Below, piece by piece: positions 53,125 to 61,901 of a stretch of 64,000 nucleotides of DNA. The position numbers and the translations under genes were made by a program. Where the stretch lies: the NCBI GenBank assembly GCA_016788885.1, contig JAEURX010000043.1:1-64000 (forward strand), read 5' to 3'. Under the pieces are notes generated by a model. It did no database searches, was not told where the DNA came from, and saw only the letters and a program-made list of their open reading frames with translations. Position 1 is the first letter of the stretch, and the number at the start of each line of letters is the position of its first letter. This DNA comes from Nitrospira sp. (GTDB lineage: Bacteria; Nitrospirota; Nitrospiria; Nitrospirales; Nitrospiraceae).

Positions 53125-54416
53125 GTGTTCCCCTGTGAGGCAGTCGACACGGGAGGCGTCGGCGCGTTCGATTCGAACAACCGGGAAGGCGCGGTCCCGA
53201 GCACTAACAACAAGAAGAGCAACAGCACAAGCGACATGAACTCGGTCTGGCGGAGGTCTTCGTAACGGACTTCCAGGCGCGCTCGACCGAACACGAGTTG
53301 TTGCACCAGTTCAATCTGATACCACGAGGCCGTGAGCCACACGAGCATGATGATCGCGAAGGAGGCGGACGGCGTAAAGGTCGGCAGGAGCAGCATGCTC
53401 AAGAAGCCGGAAAATACGCCGAACGGCGGCATGCCCAGGGCTGCGAGCGCGAGCAGTGCGAGCAGCGTGCTGAAACGGGGCATGGGATAGGCCATGCCGC
53501 CGAGTGCTCGAAGATCGACGTCGCCGTACCGGGCTCGGATCGCGAACCAGGCCAGCAGCAGGCCGCTGGTGGCGAGCCCCACGGCGCTGAGATAGATCGT
53601 GGCCGGAATCGGCGCGGTTCCCGTATCGGCGACATACCACCAGAGCATGCCGAAGAAGGCCAGCGCGGCATAGGCCAGGCGCGGCAACGGTCGCGACTGA
53701 ATCAATGCCCGCAGCGACCCGTAGACGGCACTCGCGAGGGCCAAAATCCCCAGGGTGCGGAGCACCGTGCCGGAGAGGGTCGGGAGAATGACCTGGAGAT
53801 CGTGAAACCCGACCATGGGTAACAGCACGGCCAGGAACGCGGGGAGATTGCCCGGCAAGCCGCCCACCGTGGCGACGAAGCCGCTGTGGACCGGCAGCAG
53901 CGGGAAGAGCGTGGCGCAAGCCACCAGCGTGGCAATGTTCGAGGCCGGAGTGGGAAGCGTCAGGGCCAGGAGCGTCGCGATGAGGCCCAACGAGAATGAC
54001 GAGAGTCCCCGCCAGGCGTCCGGTGCCGGATCGGGTTGATGCCGGTATAACAAAGCGGACAGGAGGATGAGCAACAGGAGCAGCAGGATGGCATGGGCGA
54101 GCCCCTGAGTGGTCAGGGTGCCCAGCCCCAGGCCCAGCAGAATGAGGGTCATGGGCCAGGCTGCACTTGTGTCGCGGTGCAGGGGCTGGCCGAGCAGCGA
54201 CAGGCAGGCCGCCAGCGGCAGCAGGCAGAGAAAGGGCACGCCCGAGGCGGGTTCGCCCAGAACCAGAGCCGAGCCGATCACGGAGCAGAGGCTCGCCACA
54301 GTGGTCACCAGGGCAACCGTTTTCATCCGTGGAAGAGAGGCCTTCAAGAAAACGGAGAGCCCCGCGCCAAGGATCGGCAGAGCGAGCAGCAGCCACGGTG
54401 CCATCCAGGCTCGCAT
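53112..54416 (-). CDS. NuoL/M/N-like membrane protein between dabB and dabA
   Basis: 434 residues from the ATG at 54416 (GTG at 54419 equally possible; GGAGG upstream). About a dozen hydrophobic helices. It shows proton-conducting-transporter features (YAALAFFGMLWWYVADTG, LALAALGMPPFGVFSGF, the latter resembling the PPxxGF region of NuoM/N), but the characteristic Glu/Lys motifs are weak. It is a second, smaller PF00361-like subunit of the carbon transporter; classical DAB systems have only DabB. Overlap with dabA suggests coupling. Confidence 0.75.
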   Translation of the reverse strand: MRAWMAPWLLLALPILGAGLSVFLKASLPRMKTVALVTTVASLCSVIGSALVLGEPASGVPFLCLLPLAACLSLLGQPLHRDTSAAWPMTLILLGLGLGTLTTQGLAHAILLLLLLILLSALLYRHQPDPAPDAWRGLSSFSLGLIATLLALTLPTPASNIATLVACATLFPLLPVHSGFVATVGGLPGNLPAFLAVLLPMVGFHDLQVILPTLSGTVLRTLGILALASAVYGSLRALIQSRPLPRLAYAALAFFGMLWWYVADTGTAPIPATIYLSAVGLATSGLLLAWFAIRARYGDVDLRALGGMAYPMPRFSTLLALLALAALGMPPFGVFSGFLSMLLLPTFTPSASFAIIMLVWLTASWYQIELVQQLVFGRARLEVRYEDLRQTEFMSLVLLLFLLLVLGTAPSRLFESNAPTPPVSTASQGNTWIR

Positions 54417-54477
54417 CACAACGGGCCTCCGACGACTACCCTCACACCCTGTCCGGGCGTGTTTGACAGGTGAGGGG

Positions 54478-56172
54478 TCACGACAGGCGTTTCTCCAGGC
54501 GATGGGCGACGCGAGTCACGAGGCGGCCGATATGTAGGTAGGCCTGATCAAGGTAGAGCCGGTTCGTGCACACGACATACAGTCGAACGAGCAAGGCCTC
54601 GATCCAGTGGGGAATGGTGATCGTACGGCCATGCGCGTGGGCATAGAGATAGACCCAGCTCAGCACCGTCATCAGGGTGGTGCCGACGACCAAGCTGTCG
54701 AAGAGTCGCCCGGGAAGTGCCGCCGCCTTAAAGTAGGAGGCCACCTCTTCGGGGTTCGGGTACAAGAAGCGGGTGAAGCTCTCCACCGCAAACAGATAGG
54801 TGAAGACCACGATGACCAGGGTCACCAGCATGGCGGCAGAGACTTTCCACGAAGCCACGGCACGGATGCGCGTCAGCGAGAGGATGGCCTGCGACGAGGT
54901 GACCCAGATGAAAAACAGGAAAATGACGGTGCCTTGCGATTCGAGCAGCGGAATTCTCAGGACACCGTGAGTGACCAGCAGGATGATCAGCGGCAACACC
55001 AACGTGGTGAAGAATCCGGTCGACCAAGTCAGGTTGGAGAACTCGCTCTCTTCCGCCTCCCGATCGAGGTGGGGAAACGACGGCTCCTGGCGGGCCTTAT
55101 GGATGACATTGCCGCAATTGAGGAACACGGTGCCTTTGAACAGGCCATGTGCGATCAGATGGAACACGGCGAGGGAAAAGGCGCCCAGGCCGCATTCCAT
55201 GATCATGTAGCCCATCTGCCCGATGGTCGAAAAGCCCAGCGTTTTCTTGATGTCGTTTTGAGTCAACATCATGGTGGCGCCGAGGATGGCCGTCAGCATG
55301 CCGATGATGAAGACCACGTGTAACGTTGATGGACTCAGCCCGTACAGCGGGGCGAGCCGGTTGAGCAGAAATCCTCCGGCATTGATGATGCCCGCGTGTA
55401 ACAGGGCGTGGATCGGCGTCGGGGCGTAGAGGGAGCGGGGCAGCCAGGTGTGAATCGGGAACTGGGCCGACTTGCCCATTGCGCCGCCGAAAATAAGCAA
55501 CGTCACGGCGGTCACGCCGTTCATCTCCCAACCCAGTTCGGGCCAGATGAAGAGCGTGATGGGCGTCTCCGCGGCGCGTGTAAACAAGGTCTGAAACTCG
55601 AACGTGCCGTACAACGAATAGGCTAGGACAATGCCTGCGAGGAAGGCGGCATCGCTGAGCCGCAACATGGTGAACGTATTGGCGGCGCCGGAGAGGGTGG
55701 CGGCGTGGCCGTGATTGTGGGCCAGAAGAAACAGGAGCCAGGAGAGAATTTGCCAGAAGATGAACAGCATCACCAGATTCGCGCTGGAAACCATGCAGAG
55801 CAGGACCGCGGTCGTGAGGCCCAACATGCCCAGATATCGCCGATACCCGCGATCCTGATACATGTACCCCATGGAATAGCGATAAATGAGCGTGGTTACG
55901 CCGGTGATGAGGACCATCATGACGGCACTGAGCCGGTCAATGTAGAAGCCGATCGGGAAGGCGAGATTGGAGATGGCCGCCGGATCGTACCACTGAATAG
56001 TGACCGGCCCACCGGAGGTCACCAGCGCGAGGGTGAGGAGGGCACCCAAGAACGACGCGACGATCGGGAGGAGCCCGGCCCGCGCATTCTGGTCCTGTTC
56101 GGCGCGGTCGCCGGTCATCACGATGAAGGCCGTCAGCAACGGCAACAACGGGACGAGGACGAGGAAAGACAT
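54478..56172 (-). CDS. dabB: DabB-like NuoL-type proton-conducting subunit
   Basis: 564 residues, multi-TM. Proton-channel motifs of NuoL are clear: LSWLLFLLAHNHGHAATLSGA, GKSAQFPIHTWLPRSLYAPTPIHALLHAGIINAGGFLLNRL, and TLGFSTIGQMGYMIMECGLG. In DAB systems DabB lets protons drive bicarbonate accumulation by DabA. GAGGG precedes the ATG. First gene of the operon; a structured leader with a terminator lies directly upstream. Confidence 0.92.
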   Translation of the reverse strand: MSFLVLVPLLPLLTAFIVMTGDRAEQDQNARAGLLPIVASFLGALLTLALVTSGGPVTIQWYDPAAISNLAFPIGFYIDRLSAVMMVLITGVTTLIYRYSMGYMYQDRGYRRYLGMLGLTTAVLLCMVSSANLVMLFIFWQILSWLLFLLAHNHGHAATLSGAANTFTMLRLSDAAFLAGIVLAYSLYGTFEFQTLFTRAAETPITLFIWPELGWEMNGVTAVTLLIFGGAMGKSAQFPIHTWLPRSLYAPTPIHALLHAGIINAGGFLLNRLAPLYGLSPSTLHVVFIIGMLTAILGATMMLTQNDIKKTLGFSTIGQMGYMIMECGLGAFSLAVFHLIAHGLFKGTVFLNCGNVIHKARQEPSFPHLDREAEESEFSNLTWSTGFFTTLVLPLIILLVTHGVLRIPLLESQGTVIFLFFIWVTSSQAILSLTRIRAVASWKVSAAMLVTLVIVVFTYLFAVESFTRFLYPNPEEVASYFKAAALPGRLFDSLVVGTTLMTVLSWVYLYAHAHGRTITIPHWIEALLVRLYVVCTNRLYLDQAYLHIGRLVTRVAHRLEKRLS

Positions 56173-56403
56173 GCCGACCCTCTATGATCCATGAAAAGAA
56201 AAAGGCCAGCCGACGGTCCTTGCAACAAGGAACCAACGACTGGCCTGCACTGTCCCCGGCCTTTCCCAACAGGGAAACACCGGCAAGACCCTACTGCCTG
56301 TCTCATTGCATGACTGGTGTGGGTCCGGGCCGCGCACGAATCACGACCTTTCGTCGGCACCACCGGAAAACTCCGGTAGATGTAGCCGTGCATCCCCCGT
56401 AAT
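56173..56403 (-). ncRNA. Structured 5' leader of the dab operon (candidate riboswitch or attenuator)
   Basis: On the minus strand this 230-base leader folds into several hairpins visible by eye: ACCGGA-GTTT-TCCGGT nested inside CGGC/GCCG (about 56356-56388), a CGAC-GAAA-GGTCG GNRA hairpin (about 56343-56355), TTTCCC-TGTT-GGGAAA (about 56262-56277) and the final terminator at 56193-56246. No known riboswitch class was recognised. The gap from 56404 to 56545 holds the divergent promoters of dabB and the DUF2294 gene. Confidence 0.55.
56193..56246 (-). terminator. Intrinsic terminator in the dab leader
   Basis: Minus-strand AGGCCAG ... CTGGCCT (56246-56240 and 56209-56203), enclosing a second complementary stretch (GGTTCCTTG / CAAGGACC), followed at once by TTTTTCTTTTC. 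This is a classic stem plus U-tract, 21 bases before the dabB start. In a leader position this makes attenuation likely. Confidence 0.7.
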
Positions 56404-56545
56404 TGCAAGCGAAAAGTCGGCGAACCCGGAGGGTGAGCGTGGCCCTGTTCGAGGCGGGGCGGAGGGGGGTTGGAGTGGGGAAGCAGCCGCGACTATAATC
56501 CGTCCGACCATCGCGCAGACTCACACGAAAAGGATAGCAGGAACC

Positions 56546-56908
56546 GTGGCCAGTAAGGGTGAAAAAGAAGCCGCCGTTCGGACGGCGATCATCAAATTTG
56601 AGCAGGAATTCCTGGGCCGCGGTCCGGACGAGGTGCGGGTGTTCATTGTGCGCGATATGCTCGTCGTGCGCTTGAAGGGAGTGCTGACGCCGGCCGAGCG
56701 GCAATTGGCCAAGACGGCGGAAGGCATTGATATGGTGAAACGCCTCCGCCAGAACCTGATCGCACAAGGGCGGGAACGCCTGTGCGAACAAGTCGCGGAA
56801 CTGATCGGAGCCAAGATCACGGCGCTCTTCACGGATATCGATACCGTCGTGGGTGAGCGCATTTTTGTCTTTACGTTGGAGTCCGACCTGGAAGCCAACT
56901 TCCGGTGA
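56546..56908 (+). CDS. DUF2294-family protein
   Basis: 120 residues from the GTG at 56546, behind AGCAGGAACC. EKEAAVRTAIIKFEQEFLGRGPDEVRVFIVRDMLVVRLKGVLTPAERQLAKTAEGIDMVKRLR matches DUF2294, a small alpha/beta protein seen beside carbon-uptake and other genes, of unknown function. It diverges from the dab operon, and selO follows it after 46 bases on the same strand. Confidence 0.82.
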   Translation: MASKGEKEAAVRTAIIKFEQEFLGRGPDEVRVFIVRDMLVVRLKGVLTPAERQLAKTAEGIDMVKRLRQNLIAQGRERLCEQVAELIGAKITALFTDIDTVVGERIFVFTLESDLEANFR

Positions 56909-56954
56909 CGGGGAGAAAGGATAGGCCGGCATCCTGCGGACCGGCGTCGAGGAT

Positions 56955-58430
56955 ATGACTCTCCACACGCTAGAAACCCTCCGCTTCGATAATCGCTACG
57001 CGCGATTGCCGGAAGCCTTTTATGCCAAGGTGAATCCCACTCCCTTCAGCAGTGCACCGTTCCTGATCAGTGCGAACCGGATGGCCATGGAGTTGCTCGA
57101 CCTGGACTCGCGCGAAGCGACGAGATCGGAATTCGCCGGGGTGTTCGGCGGCAGCCTGCTGGTGCCGGGGATGGAACCACTGGCCATGCTGTATTCCGGT
57201 CATCAGTTCGGGGTGTATGTGCCTCAGCTCGGCGATGGGCGGGCGATTCTCCTGGGAGAAGTCCTCAACGAGCGCGGCGAGCGGTGGGATCTGCATCTGA
57301 AAGGCGCGGGCATGACCCCGTTTTCCCGCGACGGAGACGGGCGTTCGGTGCTGCGGTCGGCCATCCGCGAATACCTCTGCTGCGAAGCGATGCATGGCCT
57401 CGGCATTCCGACGACGCGCGCCCTCTGCCTGGTCGGCAGCGACGAGAAGGTCTACCGCGAGCAGGTGGAAACCGGCGCGACTATCGTCCGGATGGCGCCG
57501 TCGCATGTGCGGTTCGGGAGTTTTGAAATCTTCTATTACCGGAAGCAGCATGAGCATCTTCAGCGATTAGCCGACCACGTGATCGAGTCGCATTTCCCCC
57601 ATCTGGCGTCGACCGCCGACAAGTATCTCCGTTTCTTTGCAGAAGTGGTCGAGCGCACGGCGGCACTCATTGCGCAGTGGCAGGCGGTGGGGTGGTCGCA
57701 TGGCGTGTTGAACACCGACAACATGTCGATTCTTGGGCTGACGCTGGACTACGGTCCTTATGGGTTCATGGACGACTACGACCCGGGCTTTATCTGCAAC
57801 CACTCGGACTATAACGGGCGCTATGCCTTCAATCAGCAGCCGTACATCGGTTTGTGGAACCTGAGTTGCCTCGCACAAACCCTGTTGCCCTTCGTGCCCA
57901 AAGAGGAACTCAAGGCCGTCTTGGACAGCTATCAGGAGACGATCGATCGGTTCTATCGAGCTCGCATGTCGAACAAAGCGGGATTTGCGGAGGAGCGTGC
58001 TGAGGATCCCGCTCTGCTGGACGAACTGAAATCGCTCATGGCCGGCAGCCGCGTGGATTACACGATCTTCTGGCGCGAGCTTGGCGCCTTCTCATCCGAG
58101 CCTGGTGCGAAGAACGAACGGCTGCGGGAACACTTCCTCAGTCCTGAGCAGTTCGATGTCTGGGCCGCTCGATATCGGGAACGGTTGCACGCTGAGCAGA
58201 GCCGCGACGAAGAACGGCGTGTCCGGATGGATCGCGTCAACCCGAAGTACGTGTTGCGCAACTATCTCGCGCAAGGAGCCATCGAGAAGGCTCAGCAGAA
58301 GGACTATGCCGAGATCGACCGCCTGCTCACCTTGCTCCAGGATCCGTACACGGATCACCCCGACATGAATTCCTACGCGGCCGCTCCGCCGAACTGGGGC
58401 AAACATCTCAGTGTGAGCTGCTCGTCATAG
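56955..58430 (+). CDS. selO: SelO (YdiU) protein adenylyltransferase
   Basis: 491 residues. N-terminal RFDNRYARLPEAFYAKVNPTP and YSGHQFGVYVPQLGDGRAILLGEV are SelO signatures; the inverted kinase-like pocket has HLKGAGMTPFSRDGDGRSVLRSAIREYLC. C-terminal NTDNMSILGLTLDYGPYGFMDDYDPGFICNHSD supplies the catalytic Asp residues. The last residues SVSCSS place a Cys where eukaryotic SELENOO has selenocysteine. SelO AMPylates proteins on Ser/Thr/Tyr, linked to redox stress. Confidence 0.96.
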   Translation: MTLHTLETLRFDNRYARLPEAFYAKVNPTPFSSAPFLISANRMAMELLDLDSREATRSEFAGVFGGSLLVPGMEPLAMLYSGHQFGVYVPQLGDGRAILLGEVLNERGERWDLHLKGAGMTPFSRDGDGRSVLRSAIREYLCCEAMHGLGIPTTRALCLVGSDEKVYREQVETGATIVRMAPSHVRFGSFEIFYYRKQHEHLQRLADHVIESHFPHLASTADKYLRFFAEVVERTAALIAQWQAVGWSHGVLNTDNMSILGLTLDYGPYGFMDDYDPGFICNHSDYNGRYAFNQQPYIGLWNLSCLAQTLLPFVPKEELKAVLDSYQETIDRFYRARMSNKAGFAEERAEDPALLDELKSLMAGSRVDYTIFWRELGAFSSEPGAKNERLREHFLSPEQFDVWAARYRERLHAEQSRDEERRVRMDRVNPKYVLRNYLAQGAIEKAQQKDYAEIDRLLTLLQDPYTDHPDMNSYAAAPPNWGKHLSVSCSS

Positions 58431-58473
58431 CGGTTCATCTTCACGCGCCATTGTCCTCACTAGCTATGCCACG

Positions 58474-58511
58474 GTATCCAATTGGATACGGCTCTGTATC
58501 CTCGTCGATAC
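58474..58511. promoter_or_regulatory. Tandem GTATC-N6-GATAC dyads upstream of the membrane-protein gene
   Basis: Two 16-bp inverted repeats of the same form: GTATCCAATTGGATAC (58474-58489, a perfect palindrome) and GTATC-CTCGTC-GATAC (58496-58511). Centres are 22 bases apart, about two helical turns. The second also lies inside a longer GGCTCT/AGAGCC stem, so part of it may be a terminator for selO. See also 48904. Confidence 0.5.
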
Positions 58512-58662
58512 GACAAGAGCCCGTGGCCGTCTCAGTTTGCGCATACACCCCATCAATTATCTTGCCGTTCTCATACTACGTAGTTGGCATGAGAGATGCT
58601 GCATTTACGTAGAGTCAACGAAGTCACCCTCAGCCTTGGTCGATCGGAGCAAGGGACTGCGT

Positions 58663-61600
58663 ATGGCGTTCAAGGGAGACGATTCCACCCTATCCTTGGC
58701 CACGACGGTCACCTTGGCCCTCGCCGTGGCTGCCATGGTGTTCACGAAGAACCCGCTGCAGAGTTCAAGGCCGCCGAGCATGGGCACGGGATTGCACCAA
58801 ACGACTGAAGAGCTGAAAGTCCCGGCCAGGCTCTGGGAGGATCCCTTCACGGCAGTCGAAAGGGCGTCGGATGCGAACAAGCAATTCTCCGTCCTTGCCA
58901 TCGACCGAAGGAGCATCGAGCTGGGAACTGTGGCGGTGAGTCCTCAATCACCCCGCATCACTGGTTTGGACAGCTTGCACCGGAGAATCCGGGACATTGA
59001 TGCGCTTGGTGAACGAATCCTGACATTGGTGGTGATGACCCAAGACGGATCCTCGGTTGAAGCAGTGGAAAACCGTATCCGTGACCGATATGCCGTAGCT
59101 GCCGCACTGGAAGTGGGGTGTTTCGCCCCGGAGAAAGATGAGTGGTTGTCGTACTTCACCTGGAACTATCACATTCCCTCACGGAACCCAGCGAACGAGA
59201 GCAAGCTCCTTCCGCAATCCACGCCCTATGAGTGGTACAGTCGGAGCCCGATCGGGTTGTGCCATGGATCGAACGAGCTGTTCGAAGAGATCCGTCATGT
59301 GTTGGTCCTCTGGGTGAAAGCGGAGGAAGACGAGGGGACAACGCTTACGCGTATCGATTCGTTGCTCTACTGGATCAAGCCCAGTGGTGCTATGGCAACG
59401 AAACTCGTGGGTCCTCGTAGCTCGGCAGATTTTCGGGCAATACTCAAAGAAATCGAACGGACAGCCAGTAGTTCTGAAGGTGCGCGGGCGCATTATCGTT
59501 GGCAAGATGACAACGGTACCCTAGAGTTCTACTCCCCCTGGGCCACCGCCATGCCCGGTCTGCTGTCCTATTTATCTGGGCTTGAAGGTGTGAACGATAA
59601 GCGAGACTGCCGTTCCTATGTCGCATGCAAGCAAGTGTTTGAGGGGCTGCTGACGGCGGCTGGTCTGGTTCTCTCCTATCGCGTCACCAGTGACGACGTC
59701 CTCCTCGAGTCCCTCGTGAAGGAGCTTCACAGGCGGCAGGTCGCGATTGAACATGACAGGATCGCGCTCATCGGAGAGTGGGATTCGTTCTATGCCCGAG
59801 CCCTTCCGCTCACCTTCGCTGCCGCGGCCTGTCAGTATGTCGGCAAGTGTCCCAGTCTTGAAGAGGGAATCGATGATCTCCTCGCCGGCAAGCGGTCACT
59901 CGGTGAGTTCAACATCTTGCAATATAGTTATCTGAGTGGTTTGGATGGTGACGCCTCAGATGATCGGGCCAGGCGCAGCAAGGTTAAGGAGGGTAGTAAG
60001 GAGAAGGACAAAGAGAAAGCGGAAGGCAAGGAGCGATTCCGCGATATCGACTCCTACGAGCGGCCGGAAGGCCAGGCGCAACTCGATTATGTGCGGCGTC
60101 TTGTGGCTCGTATCAAGGCCGAGTCTCAAGACAGTGGTTCTGCCGGCGATCGATCGACCGAAGCGAAGAGGGGACAGCTCAAGGCCATCGGAATTCTTGG
60201 ACGCGATACCTACGATGCGCTCCTGATACTCCAGGCGGTGCGAGAGCAATTTCCGAACACTCTGTTCTTTGCGACCGATCTGGATGCTCGGTATTTTCAC
60301 GAGGATGAACAGAAATGGACGCGCAACCTCATCGTGGTTTCCCAGTTCGGTTTGCAGCTTGGGTCTTCGTTGCAACAGAGTATCCCGCCGTTCCGCAACT
60401 CGCTCCAAACCTCTGCGTTTTTCGCGGTGCTGCAAGCGATTGGTCGAATAACGTCCCAGGGAGCGAACGGCCTTGTTCCGCCCCGAATCTTCGAAATCGG
60501 GCGCCATGGTGCGGTCGATCTAAGCCTTGATCATCCAGGGGAAGGCTTGCGAAGGATCCACCCGGTCAGAACAGATGTCGATCCCAGCACAGGAGGACTC
60601 AGCCTACCGCCCAGAATCGGCCTCCTCTGGATAGTGGGGTTGGTCTTGGTTTTTCTGGCACTCTGGGGATATGGACGTCTTTGGAACTGGTTGGCGGCGC
60701 AAGAGGAACGAAACCCGACGCAGCGCCGTCTTCTCAGGATACAGCGTGGTTCCTGGATCCTTATTCCCGTCATCCTGGCTCTTGTGGTGTGGTGTCAACT
60801 TCTCCACTTCCCTTATGCCGAAGATGAGCCATTTTCCTGGTCTGATGGTGTGAGCATTTGGCCCACGGAAGCGCTGCGACTCTTGTCCATCTTCCTGTGC
60901 ATGGTATTCCTGATCAAGGGCCACGTCGATTCGGTTCGCAATATCGACGAACTCACGAACTCCTTCTTCTACCATGTAGCTCGCCAGCCCAAAGACAGCG
61001 GATGGCGCAATGCACTGAAAGGATTCTGGGGCGATCTGAATTGGATGTTTCACGGTTCGACTCGGGACTATCCTGGCACCGTCAGCGCCCTATGGACGCG
61101 TTACCGCCAAGCGCACATGTGGCTTCCGCGCGCGGGACGGATCACTCTCGGCTTAGTCTTCTATTTTACTCTAATCTTGCCTCTGTGCTTGTTCATGAAC
61201 GGTGGGGAGCTGCGGCTCTTCGTGCCCTGTCGAGGCACATTCAGCTGTTCCGCCGACAGGGTGTTTATAGGTTTGAGTGTCCTGTCGTTTCTGGCCTTGA
61301 ATGTCGCCGTGCTGGATGCAGTGATTCTCTGCACCAAGTGGATCCAGGAAATGCCGGCCGCCGAGGGGTTGAATGAAATGCAACAGATCCGCCTCATCGT
61401 CGAGAGAACCAGAATCGTCAATCGCCGGATCCTCTACCCGTTTTTGGTACTCTTCCTTTTGATCGCCGCCCGGAGCCATTATTTTGACCATTGGGACTTT
61501 CCACCAGTGCTCATTCTGGTATTGACCGTCAATAGTCTTGTGGCTCTTGCCAGTGCCAGCCTGTTATACCTGGCGGCTATGCAAGCCAAACGGCGGATTC

Positions 61601-61821
61601 TTGCGCCTCTACAACAGCGGCTCGACCGTCTTGCCCAAGGGCCCGTTCAAGCGGGTTCTGCCGCCGGGGAAGAATTACCGGACAAAGCGTGGCGGCAGAT
61701 CATCACCGACATCGACGGCATACAACAGGGCGCCTTCGTGCCGTTCTATCAGCAGCCCGTCATCCAAGCGACGTTGGTTGCCGCGCTCGCCTTCCTGCAG
61801 TACTGGTATCTCGGCCAATAA
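58663..61821 (+). CDS. Large multi-pass membrane protein of unknown function
   Basis: 1052 residues from the ATG at 58663 (AAGGGA upstream); a TTG start at 58537 would add 42 residues. One TM helix near the N-terminus (TLATTVTLALAVAAMVF), then about 600 probably extracytoplasmic residues with a Lys/Glu-rich linker (about residues 440-480), then eight hydrophobic segments in the last 400 residues. GRDTYDALLILQAVREQFP then FFATDLDARYFHEDE recalls periplasmic receptor folds. No enzyme motif. I do not recognise a family. The adjacent GTATC-N6-GATAC dyads suggest regulated expression. Confidence 0.75.
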   Translation: MAFKGDDSTLSLATTVTLALAVAAMVFTKNPLQSSRPPSMGTGLHQTTEELKVPARLWEDPFTAVERASDANKQFSVLAIDRRSIELGTVAVSPQSPRITGLDSLHRRIRDIDALGERILTLVVMTQDGSSVEAVENRIRDRYAVAAALEVGCFAPEKDEWLSYFTWNYHIPSRNPANESKLLPQSTPYEWYSRSPIGLCHGSNELFEEIRHVLVLWVKAEEDEGTTLTRIDSLLYWIKPSGAMATKLVGPRSSADFRAILKEIERTASSSEGARAHYRWQDDNGTLEFYSPWATAMPGLLSYLSGLEGVNDKRDCRSYVACKQVFEGLLTAAGLVLSYRVTSDDVLLESLVKELHRRQVAIEHDRIALIGEWDSFYARALPLTFAAAACQYVGKCPSLEEGIDDLLAGKRSLGEFNILQYSYLSGLDGDASDDRARRSKVKEGSKEKDKEKAEGKERFRDIDSYERPEGQAQLDYVRRLVARIKAESQDSGSAGDRSTEAKRGQLKAIGILGRDTYDALLILQAVREQFPNTLFFATDLDARYFHEDEQKWTRNLIVVSQFGLQLGSSLQQSIPPFRNSLQTSAFFAVLQAIGRITSQGANGLVPPRIFEIGRHGAVDLSLDHPGEGLRRIHPVRTDVDPSTGGLSLPPRIGLLWIVGLVLVFLALWGYGRLWNWLAAQEERNPTQRRLLRIQRGSWILIPVILALVVWCQLLHFPYAEDEPFSWSDGVSIWPTEALRLLSIFLCMVFLIKGHVDSVRNIDELTNSFFYHVARQPKDSGWRNALKGFWGDLNWMFHGSTRDYPGTVSALWTRYRQAHMWLPRAGRITLGLVFYFTLILPLCLFMNGGELRLFVPCRGTFSCSADRVFIGLSVLSFLALNVAVLDAVILCTKWIQEMPAAEGLNEMQQIRLIVERTRIVNRRILYPFLVLFLLIAARSHYFDHWDFPPVLILVLTVNSLVALASASLLYLAAMQAKRRILAPLQQRLDRLAQGPVQAGSAAGEELPDKAWRQIITDIDGIQQGAFVPFYQQPVIQATLVAALAFLQYWYLGQ

Positions 61822-61901
61822 TCCCATTACACTGCGTGTCATGCTGATAAACGTCCCCGGCATTGACCCCACGACAGGTTTGACGAAGGAACGGTAGCTT
61901 C

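Noticed and set aside
58411-58430. Selenocysteine in SelO
   Set aside because: The third-last codon is TGC (Cys), not TGA, so no selenocysteine insertion is needed.
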